NCBI RefSeq assembly: GCF_004345425.1
Contig: NZ_SLVP01000002.1
Location: 558,001-622,000, forward strand
Direction: 5' to 3'
DNA from: Paenibacillus sp. BK033
GTDB taxonomy: Bacteria > Bacillota > Bacilli > Paenibacillales > Paenibacillaceae
Length of the DNA: 64,000 nt
Positions 41,042-53,016 of the stretch are shown here, in pieces. The notes below the pieces were generated by a model. That model worked only from the letters and a program-made list of their open reading frames with translations. It was not told where the DNA came from and ran no database searches. A program made the translations under genes and the position numbers. Each line of letters opens with the position of its first letter. Position 1 is the stretch's first letter.

Positions 41042-44000
41042 TTACTTCTGCAGCACCGGCATTGGGCGCGAGGAGAAGTTGATCGACTCGAGCATGCGGA
41101 GCAATGCGCGAACCGTATCAAGCGATGTCATGCATACGACGCCGTTCTCTACCGCTTCGCGGCGAATACGGAACCCGTCGCGTTCAGGCGTTTTCCCCTT
41201 CGTCAAGGTATTAACAACGAATTGCGCTTCGCCCTCGCGAATCAGGTCGAGGATATTTGGAGCGCCTTCGCTCAGCTTGTTCACGCGTCTTACGCGCATG
41301 CCCGCAGCTTCAAGCGTATCGGCCGTTCCGCCTGTTGCGATAATTTTATACCCCAAATCGTAGAAGCCGCGGAGCAGCTCAGTCGCTTCTTCTTTATCTT
41401 TGTCCGCTACTGTCGCAACGATCGCACCGGACATTGGAATTTTCATTCCTGCGCCAATCAGGCCTTTGTACAAGGCTTTGGCATAATTCTCGTCGCGGCC
41501 CATTACTTCGCCCGTCGATTTCATCTCCGGAGTCAGCGTCGGGTCGACGCGGCGCAGCTTCGCGAAGGAGAATACCGGCACTTTAACCGATACGTAGTTG
41601 TCTTCGCGCCACAGGCCGTCTACATAACCAAGATCGGCCAGCTTTGTGCCCAGGATTGCTTTTGTTGCCAGGTTCGCCATCGGCAGGTCCGTTACTTTGC
41701 TAAGGAACGGCACGGTACGGGACGAACGCGGGTTAACTTCGATGACGTATACTTTTTCGTTATGGATAACGAATTGAATGTTTACAAGTCCAACAACTTT
41801 AAGTGCTTTAGCAATTTTAACCGTGATGTCGACGATTTGGTTCTTGATATCGTCCGACAGCGATTGCGGAGGATATACCGCGATCGAGTCGCCGGAGTGA
41901 ACGCCCGCGCGCTCGATATGCTCCATGATGCCAGGAATCAGAACGGTTTCGCCGTCGCAAATCGCGTCAACCTCTGCTTCTTTGCCCAGCATGTAACGGT
42001 CAATCAGTACCGGATGCTCCGGATTGATTTTTACCGCAACTTCCATGTAGCTCAGAAGCTCTTCATCGGAGTATACGATCTCCATCGCGCGGCCGCCAAG
42101 TACGTAGGACGGACGAACGAGAACCGGATAACCGAGTTTTTGAGCGGTTTCTACCGCCTGATCAACCGAAGTAACCGTGCTGCCTTCAGGCTGTGCAATG
42201 CTCAGGTCGCGGAGCAGCTTCTCGAATTTCTTGCGGTCTTCCGCCGTGTCGATGCTCTCGAGGCTGGAACCGAGAATGCGTACGCCTGCTTTCGAAAGCG
42301 GAGCAGCCAGGTTGATTGCCGTTTGTCCGCCGAACTGTACGATTACGCCGATTGGCTTCTCTTGCTCGATCACGTTCATTACGTCCTCGAAGAACAGCGG
42401 CTCGAAGTACAGGCGGTCCGAAGTACTGAAGTCCGTCGATACCGTCTCCGGGTTATTGTTGATGATAACCGCTTCGTAGCCGGCTTTTTGAATCGCCCAT
42501 ACCGCGTGTACCGTCGAGTAGTCGAACTCGATGCCCTGACCGATACGGATTGGACCGGAGCCAAGCACGAGTACTTTCTCCTTCGACGATTCCGTTACTT
42601 CGTTTTCCGTTTCGTAAGTCGAGTAGTAGTACGGCGTCGAAGCTTCAAACTCGGCCGCGCAGGTATCTACCATTTTGTACACTGGCGTAAAGCCAAGCTC
42701 TTTGCGGAACGCGCGGATATCATGCTCGTTCGTATGGCTGCCGTTCGGGAAGCCTTCCTTGCGGATTTCGGCGATGGAACGGTCGGAGAAGCCTTTGCGT
42801 TTCGCTTCGTACAGCGTTTCGCGGGACAGTGCCACCTCGCGGCGGATTTGATCCTCGAATTCAACGATGCCTTGGATCTTATCCAGGAACCACCAGTCGA
42901 TTTTCGTGATGTCCTGCACGTCCTGCAGCTTGTAACCGCGGCGGAATGCTTCCGCTACGAGGAACATGCGCTCGTCGTCCGGCTTAGCCAGGCGAGTCTG
43001 CAGTACGGCGTCATCGAGCGTTGCCGCCTCCTTCAGGTGAATGCGGTGCGTGCCGATTTCCAGGGAACGAACCGCTTTATGCATCGATTCCTCGAAAGTA
43101 CGGCCGATCGCCATAACTTCGCCTGTTGCTTTCATTTGCGTGCCGAGCTTGCGGTTCGCGTTAACGAACTTGTCGAACGGCCAGCGCGGGATTTTCGATA
43201 CGATATAGTCAAGGGTTGGCTCAAACATAGCGTACGTCTGGCCGGTAACCGGGTTAACGATTTCGTCAAGCGTGTAGCCTACAGCAATCTTCGCTGCCAT
43301 CTTCGCGATCGGGTAACCCGTTGCTTTCGATGCCAGTGCCGACGAGCGGCTTACGCGCGGGTTAACTTCGATCACATAGTATTGGAAGCTATGCGGATCC
43401 AGCGCGAACTGTACGTTACAGCCGCCTTCGATGTTGAGGGCGCGGATGATCTTCAGCGACGCCGAACGGAGCATTTGGTACTCGCGGTCGGACAGCGTTT
43501 GGGATGGCGCTACGACGATACTGTCGCCGGTGTGGACGCCAACCGGGTCGAAGTTTTCCATGTTGCAGACGACGATACAGTTATTGTTCGCGTCGCGCAT
43601 AACCTCGTATTCGACTTCTTTCATGCCGGCGATCGATTTCTCGATCAAGCACTGGCTGATCGGGCTGTAACGGATACCCGATGCAACGGTATCGCGAAGC
43701 TCTTCTTCGTTCGCGCAGATACCGCCGCCCGTGCCGCCCAGCGTGTAGGCCGGACGAACGATGATCGGATAACCGATTTCGTTAGCGAAGGTTACCGCAT
43801 CTTCGACCGTCGTTACGATAACACTCTCAGGTACCGGTTGTTCCAGTTCGCGCATCAGGTCGCGGAACAGGTCGCGGTCTTCCGCTTTCTCGATCGCAGT
43901 CAGCTGCGTGCCAAGAAGCTTCACGTTTTCCGCTTCCAGAACGCCTGCGCGTGCAAGTTCTACGGCCATGTTCAGACCCGTCTGTCCGCCAAGCGTCGGT

Positions 44001-44260
44001 AGAAGTCCGTCCGGACGCTCCTGGCGAATGATTTGGGATACGAATTCAAGCGTAATCGGCTCGATGTAGACTTTATCCGCCATGTTCGTATCCGTCATGA
44101 TGGTTGCAGGGTTGCTGTTGATCAGAACGACTTCATAGCCTTCTTCCTTCAGCGCTTGGCAGGCTTGCGTGCCGGCGTAGTCGAATTCCGCCGCTTGTCC
44201 GATGACAATCGGGCCGGAGCCGATAACGAGAATTTTTTTGAGTTCATTATTTTTGGGCAT
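41042..44260 (-). CDS. carB: Carbamoyl phosphate synthase, large subunit
   Basis: A 1072-residue synthetase that joins ammonia, bicarbonate and two ATP into carbamoyl phosphate. Two homologous ATP-grasp halves are visible, each opening with a GSGPI motif ([17 protein letters not shown] in the second), and a C-terminal allosteric domain with [15 protein letters not shown]. The start overlaps carA by 14 bp. Together with carA it supplies the pyrimidine pathway (and perhaps arginine, as no second set is seen here). Confidence 0.96.
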   Translation of the reverse strand: MPKNNELKKILVIGSGPIVIGQAAEFDYAGTQACQALKEEGYEVVLINSNPATIMTDTNMADKVYIEPITLEFVSQIIRQERPDGLLPTLGGQTGLNMAVELARAGVLEAENVKLLGTQLTAIEKAEDRDLFRDLMRELEQPVPESVIVTTVEDAVTFANEIGYPIIVRPAYTLGGTGGGICANEEELRDTVASGIRYSPISQCLIEKSIAGMKEVEYEVMRDANNNCIVVCNMENFDPVGVHTGDSIVVAPSQTLSDREYQMLRSASLKIIRALNIEGGCNVQFALDPHSFQYYVIEVNPRVSRSSALASKATGYPIAKMAAKIAVGYTLDEIVNPVTGQTYAMFEPTLDYIVSKIPRWPFDKFVNANRKLGTQMKATGEVMAIGRTFEESMHKAVRSLEIGTHRIHLKEAATLDDAVLQTRLAKPDDERMFLVAEAFRRGYKLQDVQDITKIDWWFLDKIQGIVEFEDQIRREVALSRETLYEAKRKGFSDRSIAEIRKEGFPNGSHTNEHDIRAFRKELGFTPVYKMVDTCAAEFEASTPYYYSTYETENEVTESSKEKVLVLGSGPIRIGQGIEFDYSTVHAVWAIQKAGYEAVIINNNPETVSTDFSTSDRLYFEPLFFEDVMNVIEQEKPIGVIVQFGGQTAINLAAPLSKAGVRILGSSLESIDTAEDRKKFEKLLRDLSIAQPEGSTVTSVDQAVETAQKLGYPVLVRPSYVLGGRAMEIVYSDEELLSYMEVAVKINPEHPVLIDRYMLGKEAEVDAICDGETVLIPGIMEHIERAGVHSGDSIAVYPPQSLSDDIKNQIVDITVKIAKALKVVGLVNIQFVIHNEKVYVIEVNPRSSRTVPFLSKVTDLPMANLATKAILGTKLADLGYVDGLWREDNYVSVKVPVFSFAKLRRVDPTLTPEMKSTGEVMGRDENYAKALYKGLIGAGMKIPMSGAIVATVADKDKEEATELLRGFYDLGYKIIATGGTADTLEAAGMRVRRVNKLSEGAPNILDLIREGEAQFVVNTLTKGKTPERDGFRIRREAVENGVVCMTSLDTVRALLRMLESINFSSRPMPVLQK

Positions 44261-45392
44261 ATTGAAGTTCTCCTTTCAACGTTGCCGCCAGCACAGCTTG
44301 ACGAGGTTTTTGCGGGTTGTTTTGTTTGTGGTCGCGGATCATGTCCAGGAATTCATCGAACAGATAGCTGGAATCAAACGGGCCAGGCGCAGCTTCCGGA
44401 TGATATTGCACGGAGAACGCCGGGTATTTGTTATGTTTCAGACCTTCAATGGTCTTGTCATTGTTATTGATGTGCGTAACTGTCAACTCCGTGCTGTTGA
44501 TCGAATCTTCGAGAACCGTGTAGCCATGGTTCTGGGAAGTGACGTAACAGCGGCCCGTAGCCAGCTCCTTGACAGGATGGTTGCCGCCGCGGTGGCCGAA
44601 CTTCAGCTTCGTTGTGTCCGCGCCGCAAGCCAGAGCGAACAGCTGGTGGCCAAGGCAGATACCGAAGATCGGGAATTCGCCGAGCAGTTCTTTGATCATT
44701 TGCACCGCGTAAGGAACGTCCTTCGGGTCCCCAGGGCCGTTGGAGAGCTGAATGCCGTCCGGAGCCAATTTGCGGATTTCGTCAGCCGTCGTGTTATGCG
44801 GAACAACCACGACGTCGCAGCCGCGCTGCGTCAGCTCGCGCAGAATGCCGCTTTTCGCGCCGAAATCGACAAGCACGATGCGAGGGCCAAAGCCCGGGCT
44901 GGAGAAGACCGATTTGGTCGAAGTACGGGCCACTTGGTCGGTCATCAGCTGGATGCCGCCAAGACGCTCTTGAAGCTCTTCTACACGTTCGTTGCCTGTA
45001 GTAAGAATGCCTTTCATAGTGCCATGCTGGCGGAGAATACGGGTCAGCATGCGCGTGTCGATGCCTGTGATGCCCGGGATGTTATATTCCTTCAGCAGGT
45101 CGCCGAGGGAATATTGCGCGCGCCAGTTGCTTGGAACCGGCTCGTAACGGCGTACTACAAACCCGTGAATGCTTGGGCGGATCGACTCGAAGTCGTCGCG
45201 GGAAATCCCGTAGTTGCCAATCAGCGGATAAGTCATGGTAACGATTTGTCCACAGTAGGACGGATCGGACAATACTTCCTGGTAACCTGTAATCCCTGTA
45301 TTAAAAACAACCTCTCCGAACGTTTGCGTCTCCGCGCCGAAAGATTGTCCCGTAAACAACGTTCCGTCTTCCAACAATAATCTTGCTTGCAT
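44247..45392 (-). CDS. carA: Carbamoyl phosphate synthase, small subunit (glutaminase)
   Basis: A 381-residue glutamine amidotransferase subunit supplying ammonia to CarB. The N-terminal domain starts [15 protein letters not shown], and the class I amidotransferase triad Cys lies in FGICLGHQ, with the His/Glu in [13 protein letters not shown] 45392 is 8 nt from AGGAG; the upstream GTG at 45401 is part of that site. It overlaps carB by 14 bp and starts 35 bp after pyrC. Confidence 0.95.
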   Translation of the reverse strand: MQARLLLEDGTLFTGQSFGAETQTFGEVVFNTGITGYQEVLSDPSYCGQIVTMTYPLIGNYGISRDDFESIRPSIHGFVVRRYEPVPSNWRAQYSLGDLLKEYNIPGITGIDTRMLTRILRQHGTMKGILTTGNERVEELQERLGGIQLMTDQVARTSTKSVFSSPGFGPRIVLVDFGAKSGILRELTQRGCDVVVVPHNTTADEIRKLAPDGIQLSNGPGDPKDVPYAVQMIKELLGEFPIFGICLGHQLFALACGADTTKLKFGHRGGNHPVKELATGRCYVTSQNHGYTVLEDSINSTELTVTHINNNDKTIEGLKHNKYPAFSVQYHPEAAPGPFDSSYLFDEFLDMIRDHKQNNPQKPRQAVLAATLKGELQYAQK

Positions 45393-45427
45393 CCGTATCA
45401 CTCCTCATCAGGTCTTCGTATGTTCTA

Positions 45428-46720
45428 TTAGTTAGCGGATTCGTTGTACACGATCTTGCCGTCAACGATTGTAGCCACTGGCCAGCCTTGCAGCTTCCAT
45501 CCGCCAAATGGCGTGTTGTTGCTCTTCGATGCGAACGAAGACGGGTCAACCGCACGCTCGTTTTCCAGATCCACGATAGTAAGATCCGCAGGCGCTCCCG
45601 CTTCAAGACGGCCGGTAGGCAAGCCGAACACGCGGGCCGGGTCTGCTGTCATGCGGTCAAGCAGGAAGCCCAGCGTCCATTTGCCTGTTTGCACGAACTT
45701 CGTGTAGAGCAGCGGGAAAGCCGTTTCGAAGCCAACGATGCCAAACGGCGCAAGCTGCATGCCGCGCGCTTTCTCTTCCGCGCTATGCGGTGCATGGTCG
45801 GTAACGATCATATCGATCGTGCCGTCCTCCAGCGCTTCGATAACCGCTTCTACGTCGCGTGGCGTGCGCAGCGGCGGGTTCATTTTCCAGTTCGCGTCAA
45901 AGCCCGGGATATCTTCATCGGACAAAACCAGGTGATGCGGGCAAACCTCGGCCGTTACCCGTACGCCGATCTGCTTCGCGAGACGGATCAGGCGAACCGA
46001 CTGCTCCGTGCTGACATGGCATACATGGTAGTGCGCGCCCGTTGCTTCGGAGAGCAGAACGTCGCGGCCGACATGGATGGCTTCCGATTCGTTCGGGATG
46101 CCTTTCAGCCCATGCTTGCGGGAGAAGGAGCCTTCGCTCACGTACAAGCCTTCAACCAGCGTGTTGTCTTCGCAATGCGCGATGATTGGCATATTCATCG
46201 ATTGCGCGAGCGCCATGGCATCCTTCATCATTTGCGCGCTTTGCACGCCCACACCGTCATCGGTGAAGCCGATTGCTCCCGCTTCCTTCAAAGCGGCAAA
46301 GTCGGTCAGCTCGCGGCCCAGCTGGTTTTTCGTAATCGCTGCGTAAGGAAGAACCTTTACAATGCCTTCCGCCGCATTTTTGTCCAGAATGTATTTCACC
46401 GTCTCTGGCGTATCCACCGAAGGGCGGGTATTCGGCATGCAAGCGATTGTCGTGAATCCGCCTTTTGCAGCCGATCTTGTGCCTGTTGCGATGTCTTCTT
46501 TATATTCGAAGCCCGGGTCGCGAAGATGGACGTGCATATCGATGAAGCCCGCCGATACGAGCTTGCCTGCCGCGTCGATGACTTCCGCTGAACCTGTGTC
46601 CGGCGCGCTAGAGCCGTCAACGATCTCCGCGATTTGCTCCCCTTCGAGGCGGATATGTTTCTTTTGCAAGCTTCCAGAAGCTTTATCCCATACGTTACCG
46701 TTAATAATCCATACTGACAT
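45428..46720 (-). CDS. pyrC: Dihydroorotase
   Basis: A 430-residue zinc amidohydrolase that cyclises carbamoyl aspartate to dihydroorotate. Metal motif DMHVHLRDPGFEYKED, further ligands at HCED and HVST, and DHAPH are present. AAGGTG is 9 nt from ATG 46720; the GTG at 46732 is an unlikely start. The third gene of the pyr operon, 31 bp after pyrB. Confidence 0.95.
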   Translation of the reverse strand: MSVWIINGNVWDKASGSLQKKHIRLEGEQIAEIVDGSSAPDTGSAEVIDAAGKLVSAGFIDMHVHLRDPGFEYKEDIATGTRSAAKGGFTTIACMPNTRPSVDTPETVKYILDKNAAEGIVKVLPYAAITKNQLGRELTDFAALKEAGAIGFTDDGVGVQSAQMMKDAMALAQSMNMPIIAHCEDNTLVEGLYVSEGSFSRKHGLKGIPNESEAIHVGRDVLLSEATGAHYHVCHVSTEQSVRLIRLAKQIGVRVTAEVCPHHLVLSDEDIPGFDANWKMNPPLRTPRDVEAVIEALEDGTIDMIVTDHAPHSAEEKARGMQLAPFGIVGFETAFPLLYTKFVQTGKWTLGFLLDRMTADPARVFGLPTGRLEAGAPADLTIVDLENERAVDPSSFASKSNNTPFGGWKLQGWPVATIVDGKIVYNESAN

Positions 46721-46751
46721 TGTTTTGTTCACCTTCCGGAATTTATTCGTG

Positions 46752-47653
46752 TTAGCTCAGTGCCCGTTCAACAACCGCCATCCGAACCGGCACTCCGTTA
46801 GCCATTTGCGGGAAAATGCGGGATTGCGGATGCTCAACCAGCTCGTCGTCAATCTCAACGCCGCGGTTGATTGGAGCCGGATGCATGATGATCGCATGCT
46901 CTGCGATCCGGCTTGCGCGTTCAACCGTCAGGCCGAATTGCTCGCGGTAAGCTTCCGCCGAGTTCAGCATGCCGCTCTCATGGCGCTCAAGCTGTACGCG
47001 AAGCATCATCACCACGTCGGCTTTCAGGGCTTCATCCATCGATACGTAAGGCGCATCAAGCTCAGGCGCTGTCATATTGCTTGGCGAGCAGAATTGCACC
47101 TTCGCGCCAAACTTGCGGAGCGCCCACAGGTTGGAGCGTGCTACCCGGCTGTGAAGAACGTCACCGATGATCGATACGGTCAGACCGTTCAGATTGCCGA
47201 AATGCTTGCGCATCGTATATAAGTCGAGCAGTGCCTGCGTCGGATGCTCGTTATTGCCGTCGCCCGCGTTGATAAGCGGCACTTGGATTTTGGTTGCCAG
47301 CTCGGCAAGAACGCCGATAGGCTTCAGCCGGATAATTCCGACGTCGATCCCCATCGATTCCAGCGTGCGGACCGTGTCGTAGATCGATTCGCCTTTCTGC
47401 ACACTCGACACGGCAGCCGAGAAGTTCAGCACCTCCGCTCCGAGGCGTTTCTCCGCGACTTCGAAAGAAAAACGGGTTCTTGTGCTGTTCTCGAAGAACA
47501 TGTTCGCCGCGAATTTGCCCTGCATCACATTGTGCACCTTGGCCGGGTGTTGTTCCCAGTAGGCCGCGCGATCCAAAATCGATTCAATTTCTTCTTTGCC
47601 AAGATCTTTAAGTCCAAGCAAACTGCGTTGTTTAAGCTGTGTCATCGTCGTCA

Positions 47654-47654
<1 letters not shown>
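46752..47654 (-). CDS. pyrB: Aspartate carbamoyltransferase, catalytic chain
   Basis: A 300-residue enzyme that joins carbamoyl phosphate to aspartate. The carbamoyl-phosphate motif FFENSTRTRFSFE and the aspartate-site HPTQALLD and MHPAPINRG are present. Its ATG overlaps the pyrR stop (TGATG), so translation is coupled. No regulatory pyrI gene is present, as usual in Bacillota. Confidence 0.95.
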
Positions 47655-48445
<791 letters not shown>

Positions 48446-48470
48446 AAAGGTACTGCCATATATCAAAAGA

Positions 48471-48499
48471 ATTGTACCGCGTCGGGCAATGGATGTCAA
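48471..48499 (-). promoter_or_regulatory. Strong sigma-A promoter of the pyr operon
   Basis: On the minus strand -35 TTGACA (48494-48499), 17-bp spacer, -10 TACAAT (48471-48476). The predicted leader to pyrR is about 240 nt. The remaining gap up to 48704 shows no gene. Confidence 0.85.
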
Positions 48500-48704
48500 G
48501 GGTTGTGCAGGTAAAAAGCAAACTGCGCAATCGAATGTTTTTATCATCTGCACCGCCGTTAATTTTATTACAGGGACATTTTATGATTAATGAAATAACT
48601 TTTTCTGATAGGCAAGCCTCCATCCCCCTCTCGAAGTGCCAAGCCCTTTATGTTAAGATGAATACCATCCATAACGTACATAGACGGGACAGGTGAAAGC
48701 AAGC

Positions 48705-49859
48705 ATGGAACATTTAATTAGAGCGGATGTTCGAGGCATCGAAGTTTCCGGCATCCGGAAAATGGCCAACAAGGTTAGTCAATATGAAGGAGTGCTGTCG
48801 CTCACAATCGGGCAACCGGATTTTCCTACGCCGCAGCACATCCTCGAAGCAGCCAAGCATGCGATCGACAACGGGGAAACGGTATATACGCCAAACGCAG
48901 GAACCCTGCAATTGCGAAAAGCGGCAGCAAGCTTCGTTCAGCATAAATACGGGCTTGTTTATGATCCCTCGGAAGAGGTTATCGTAACGGTCGGCGCGAG
49001 CGAAGCGATTGACGTTGCGTTCCGTACGATACTTGAGGAAGGCAGCGAGGTGCTCCTGCCGGGCCCCATTTATCCGGGCTACGAGCCGATTATCCGCATG
49101 TGCGGCGCTAAGCCGGTGCACGTCGACACAACGGGCAACGGTTTCAAATTAACGGCCGAGTTGATCAAACAGCATTTGACGGAACGGACGCGCTGCATCG
49201 TGCTTGCGTCGCCTTCGAATCCGACAGGCTGCGCGTTAACGCTGAACGAGCTCAAGGAGATTGCCGCTCTGGTGGATGAACGCGAATTATTTATCCTATC
49301 CGATGAAATTTACAGCGAGCTTGCATTCGACGGAACGCATTCTTCCATTGCGGCACTGCCCGGCATGCGCGACAAGACAATCGTCATAAACGGATTGTCC
49401 AAATCGCATTCCATGACCGGATGGCGCATCGGACTGCTGTTCGCGCCTGCCTATCTGGCGCGGCACATTGTAAAAGTGCATCAATACAACGTAACATGCG
49501 CCAGCTCGATTAGCCAAGCGGCGGCGGTAGAAGCATTGACTGCCGGCTTTGACGACGCGCTGCCGATGAGAGACGAATACGCTCGTCGCCGCGACTATGC
49601 TTTCGACCGGCTTGTCGCAGCCGGATTCGATGTGGTAAAGCCAAACGGAGCCTTCTACATCTTCCCTTCGATTGAGAAGTTTGGACTCGACTCCACGACT
49701 TTCGCGCACCGGCTGCTCGAGGAGAAAAAGGTTGCGGTCGTGCCCGGCGCCGCGTTTGCGCCTTACGGCGACAATTACATCCGCATTTCGTACGCCTGCT
49801 CCATGGAAGTGCTGAAAGAAGCCTTGGACCGCATTCATTCCTTTGCAGAAGGACTTTAA
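48705..49859 (+). CDS. patA: Aminotransferase PatA (N-acetyl-LL-diaminopimelate aminotransferase)
   Basis: A 384-residue class I PLP aminotransferase. The PLP lysine is in INGLSKSHSMTGWRIG, with SPSNPTGCALT and the Arg substrate site in YIRISYACS. It is closest in pattern to B. subtilis PatA, which makes N-acetyl-LL-2,6-diaminopimelate from the keto acid. The start is ATG 48705, 8 nt from ACAGGTGA. The convergent genes encode the other two acetyl-branch enzymes, which supports this role; a broad aspartate or aromatic aminotransferase is the alternative. Confidence 0.8.
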   Translation: MEHLIRADVRGIEVSGIRKMANKVSQYEGVLSLTIGQPDFPTPQHILEAAKHAIDNGETVYTPNAGTLQLRKAAASFVQHKYGLVYDPSEEVIVTVGASEAIDVAFRTILEEGSEVLLPGPIYPGYEPIIRMCGAKPVHVDTTGNGFKLTAELIKQHLTERTRCIVLASPSNPTGCALTLNELKEIAALVDERELFILSDEIYSELAFDGTHSSIAALPGMRDKTIVINGLSKSHSMTGWRIGLLFAPAYLARHIVKVHQYNVTCASSISQAAAVEALTAGFDDALPMRDEYARRRDYAFDRLVAAGFDVVKPNGAFYIFPSIEKFGLDSTTFAHRLLEEKKVAVVPGAAFAPYGDNYIRISYACSMEVLKEALDRIHSFAEGL

Positions 49860-49873
49860 TCTATCCGCCACAC

Positions 49874-49910
49874 AAAAAAGCTGCTTTGCGACTTGCGCAA
49901 AGCAGCTTTC
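49874..49910. terminator. Bidirectional terminator between patA and the deacetylase
   Basis: AAAGCTGCTTTGCG pairs with CGCAAAGCAGCTTT, with T-rich flanks on both strands. It lies between the convergent genes. Confidence 0.85.
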
Positions 49911-49911
49911 T

Positions 49912-51030
49912 TTATGATGAACGATGCCGCAAATAATTCGAGACGACCTCGATCGCAACTCCAATCGCGTCCTCCTGCGGCTCCAGCTTGGCATGATGCA
50001 GGCCATACGGCGTATCTACGCCAAGCCAGAACATAAGACCCGGGATATCTTGAAGGAAATAGCCGAAGTCTTCTCCGGTCATTGCTTCGGTGCATTCGAC
50101 GAGCTGCACGCCCTCAAAAGCGCGAACCCAATCCATAAATCGCTGGGCTTCTTGTTCGTTATTATAAACCTGATAATAATTCGAGCCGTAATCAAGCTCG
50201 GTCTGACAGCCAAAGCTGACTTTAAGCCCGTCCAGCAGCGACTCGATACGCGCTTTCACATCGCTCATCGACTTTGCGCTCAAGGTTCTGATCGTACCCT
50301 CGAGGCGCACCCGCTCCGCGATAATGTTCTGCTTTGTGCCGCCTTCGATCTTGCCTAACGTCACAACTACGGAATCGAGCGGATCGACGTTGCGCGAGAC
50401 GATCGATTGCAGCTGCATGATGAGGCTTGCCCCCGCAACAATCATATCGTTGGCACGGTGCGGATACGCCGCGTGGCCGCCTTTGCCAATGATATCGATA
50501 AACAGCTCCGAGGTGTTGGCGAATAATATGCCCGGACGCGTTGCGATTGTGCCTACCGGATATTCCGGGGCGATATGCAGCGCCATCATAAAATCCGGCT
50601 TCCATTCTTTAAACTCTTCGCTTTGAAGCATCGGCAATGCTCCGCCCGGACCCTCTTCGGCCGGTTGAAACACGAACAGAACATCGTCATTGACCGGCTG
50701 CTCGACGATTGCCGTCAATACCCCAAGACCAATGGCCATGTGAAGATCATGTCCGCAGGCATGCATATAGCCGGAATGCGTCGAACGAAACTCGTAGCCG
50801 GTATCTTCTTCAATGGGCAGCCCGTCCATATCCGCCCGATAACCTAAACAGCGTTCCCCGATTAGGCCTTTCACGCGAACCAAGATGCCGGTACGCCAGG
50901 TCCGCACTTCCAGCCTCTCCTGCGGCAGTCCGTTAATATACTCGAGCAGCAAGGCTTGCGTTTTAAACTCTTGAAAGCCCGGCTCGGGAATCTGGTGAAA
51001 CTTCCGCCTTAACTCCACAAACTTGCTCAT
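49912..51030 (-). CDS. ykuR: N-acetyldiaminopimelate deacetylase (YkuR type)
   Basis: A 372-residue M20-family metal amidohydrolase. Motifs are [25 protein letters not shown] and [11 protein letters not shown], with HIAPEYPVG and [10 protein letters not shown] further on. It removes the acetyl group from N-acetyl-LL-diaminopimelate to give LL-DAP for lysine and cell wall. ATG 51030 follows GGAGGGA; the longer frame to 51111 has no such site. It lies 106 bp after dapH, with a small GC-rich hairpin (51104-51123) between, and is convergent with patA. Confidence 0.88.
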   Translation of the reverse strand: MSKFVELRRKFHQIPEPGFQEFKTQALLLEYINGLPQERLEVRTWRTGILVRVKGLIGERCLGYRADMDGLPIEEDTGYEFRSTHSGYMHACGHDLHMAIGLGVLTAIVEQPVNDDVLFVFQPAEEGPGGALPMLQSEEFKEWKPDFMMALHIAPEYPVGTIATRPGILFANTSELFIDIIGKGGHAAYPHRANDMIVAGASLIMQLQSIVSRNVDPLDSVVVTLGKIEGGTKQNIIAERVRLEGTIRTLSAKSMSDVKARIESLLDGLKVSFGCQTELDYGSNYYQVYNNEQEAQRFMDWVRAFEGVQLVECTEAMTGEDFGYFLQDIPGLMFWLGVDTPYGLHHAKLEPQEDAIGVAIEVVSNYLRHRSS

Positions 51031-51136
51031 TCCATCAACTCCCTCCTGCAACATGCAAGAGGCCAACCACAAGCATTCGTCAGCCCCTCCAAACAAGGAA
51101 ACACGCGCCACATAGATGGCGCGCGCTGAAAAGCTA

Positions 51137-51847
51137 TTATTTCAAATCGCGAAGACCTTCAACAATGATCGTCTTGGACTTCGTTTTCTCGTCAACCATC
51201 TTGATGATGCGGGCAGGGACGCCTGCGACAACCGCGTTTTCAGGGACGTCCTCGATAACAATAGCCCCTGCTGCGATAACAGCGCCTTTGCCAACGCGAA
51301 CGCCTTCCAGAACTACCGCGTTAGCGCCGATGACAACGTCATCTTCGATAACAACCGGAAGAGCGGATGGCGGCTCGATTACGCCAGCCAGCACGGCGCC
51401 TGCGCCAACGTGGCACATTTTGCCGACTTGCACGCGTCCGCCAAGCGTTGCGTTCATATCGATCATCGTACCTTCGCCGATCGAGCAGCCGATGTTAATC
51501 GTTGCGCCCATCATGATAACCGCGTTGTTGCCGATTTCGACTTTGTCGCGAATGACCGCGCCCGGCTCGATGCGGGCGTTAATGCCCTTCAGATCGAGCA
51601 TCGGAATTGCGGAATTGCGGCGGTCGTTCTCCACTTCGTAGTATTCAATGTTTTCTTTCTCGTTCTCGAGCAATGCTTGGACTTCCGCCCAGTCGCCGAA
51701 CAGCACGCCGCCGTCGCCGAAATCGAATACCCTCACTTCAGCGTTAGCCGATGAGATTTTGCCTTTGAAGTATACCTTCACCGGCGTAACTTTCTTGCCG
51801 TTCTTGATGTAATTGATTACTTCCATTGTTTGTTCCATGTTTTGCAT
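51137..51847 (-). CDS. dapH: Tetrahydrodipicolinate N-acetyltransferase
   Basis: A 236-residue acetyltransferase matching the Bacillus DapH length. The N-terminal domain ([36 protein letters not shown]) is followed by the left-handed beta-helix with hexapeptide repeats ([46 protein letters not shown]). It acetylates tetrahydrodipicolinate using acetyl-CoA, the first step of the acetyl branch of DAP synthesis. ATG 51847 lies about 10 nt from GGAGAG. It heads the dapH-ykuR operon. Confidence 0.93.
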   Translation of the reverse strand: MQNMEQTMEVINYIKNGKKVTPVKVYFKGKISSANAEVRVFDFGDGGVLFGDWAEVQALLENEKENIEYYEVENDRRNSAIPMLDLKGINARIEPGAVIRDKVEIGNNAVIMMGATINIGCSIGEGTMIDMNATLGGRVQVGKMCHVGAGAVLAGVIEPPSALPVVIEDDVVIGANAVVLEGVRVGKGAVIAAGAIVIEDVPENAVVAGVPARIIKMVDEKTKSKTIIVEGLRDLK

Positions 51848-51914
51848 CGCTTTTCGTCTCTCCTTCATCACCAGCAACTGTTCATAAGGACAAGCCTTTT
51901 TCCCGAACATTGTA

Positions 51915-52053
51915 GCACATGCCTTTGAACAGAGTCCATGTTTTTGATGGCTATTTAATGTAAAGCATCGTTTTTTAGAATAGCTTACTTTTTGCGTTGA
52001 AATAATGAATAATATGCTGAAAAGTTTGCATTTTTCCGCACATGCCTTTGAAC
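51915..52053. repeat. 16-bp direct repeat pair
   Basis: GCACATGCCTTTGAAC occurs at 51915-51930 and again at 52038-52053, both in the same orientation, in the 220-bp gap between rluD and dapH. The gap has no gene. Meaning unknown. Confidence 0.6.
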
Positions 52054-52068
52054 GTTCATCTTGGCTAA

Positions 52069-53016
52069 TTAACGAAGACGGAGAGAATTAATCACATGCT
52101 CCATGTCGGCTGGAATCGGTGCTTCAAACTCCAGAAACTCTCCGGTCCGCGGATGCTTGAAGCCCAGAACCGCCGCGTGCAGCGCTTGTCCTTTAAGTGC
52201 CACCGTTTTGTTGCGGCCGTACATCGGATCTCCCGCAAGCGGATAACCGATATATTTCATGTGAACGCGAATTTGATGCGTACGCCCCGTCTCCAGCTGC
52301 AGCTCTACAATCGTGTAGTCGTCCGCAATACGCTCGAGCACTACGAAATGGGTAACGGCATGCTTGCTATTGCGGTCCGTGACCGTAAACAGCTTGCGAT
52401 CATTCTGGTCGCGGCCGATTGGAGCATCGATTGTGCCTTGATCATGCGGCAGATTGCCGTGGACCAGGGCAATATATTTGCGCGAAACGGAGTGCTCCTT
52501 CAGCTGCCCGGCAAGGGAAACGTGCGCAAGATCGTTTTTGGCCGCCATCAAGAGGCCGGATGTGTCTTTATCGATACGGTGCACGATGCCAGGGCGAAGC
52601 ACGCCGTTAATGCCAGACAGATCCTTGCAATGATGCATCAAGGCATTCACGACCGTTCCGGAGGAATGTCCCGGCGCAGGATGGACAACCATACCCCTCG
52701 GTTTGTTGATGACAATCACGTCCGCATCCTCGTACACAATATCAAGGGGAATATCTTCGGCTTCGATTGCCGCATCCTCCGGCTCCGGCACGCGGATGGC
52801 TACCAGATCTCCGGAAGACAGCTTGTAGTTCGGTTTTACGGCATTCTGATTGACAAGCACCGCTCCGGATTTGATCCATTCCTGCACTTGCGTGCGGGAT
52901 ATGGAATCCTCGTTCAGGCTGTCCGTCACGAATTTATCGATTCGTTCTCCTGCCTGCTCCGGGGCTGCCTCGAATTCCAACAAATCATCATTTTCATTAA
53001 ACAGGTTGCTGCTCAT
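52069..53016 (-). CDS. RluD-family 23S rRNA/tRNA pseudouridine synthase (YlyB-like)
   Basis: A 315-residue pseudouridine synthase. The N-terminal S4 RNA-binding domain ([28 protein letters not shown]) is followed by the catalytic domain with Asp in [16 protein letters not shown] and the [12 protein letters not shown] motif. It is the ylyB/rluD position in B. subtilis, next to lspA. Its start overlaps lspA by 20 bp. Confidence 0.92.
   Translation of the reverse strand: MSSNLFNENDDLLEFEAAPEQAGERIDKFVTDSLNEDSISRTQVQEWIKSGAVLVNQNAVKPNYKLSSGDLVAIRVPEPEDAAIEAEDIPLDIVYEDADVIVINKPRGMVVHPAPGHSSGTVVNALMHHCKDLSGINGVLRPGIVHRIDKDTSGLLMAAKNDLAHVSLAGQLKEHSVSRKYIALVHGNLPHDQGTIDAPIGRDQNDRKLFTVTDRNSKHAVTHFVVLERIADDYTIVELQLETGRTHQIRVHMKYIGYPLAGDPMYGRNKTVALKGQALHAAVLGFKHPRTGEFLEFEAPIPADMEHVINSLRLR

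Noticed and set aside
40880..44002. A 1040-codon open frame on the plus strand across carB
   Set aside because: It is antisense to the unmistakable carB gene, has no family motif and no ribosome site; codon bias of the GC-rich region keeps the frame open.
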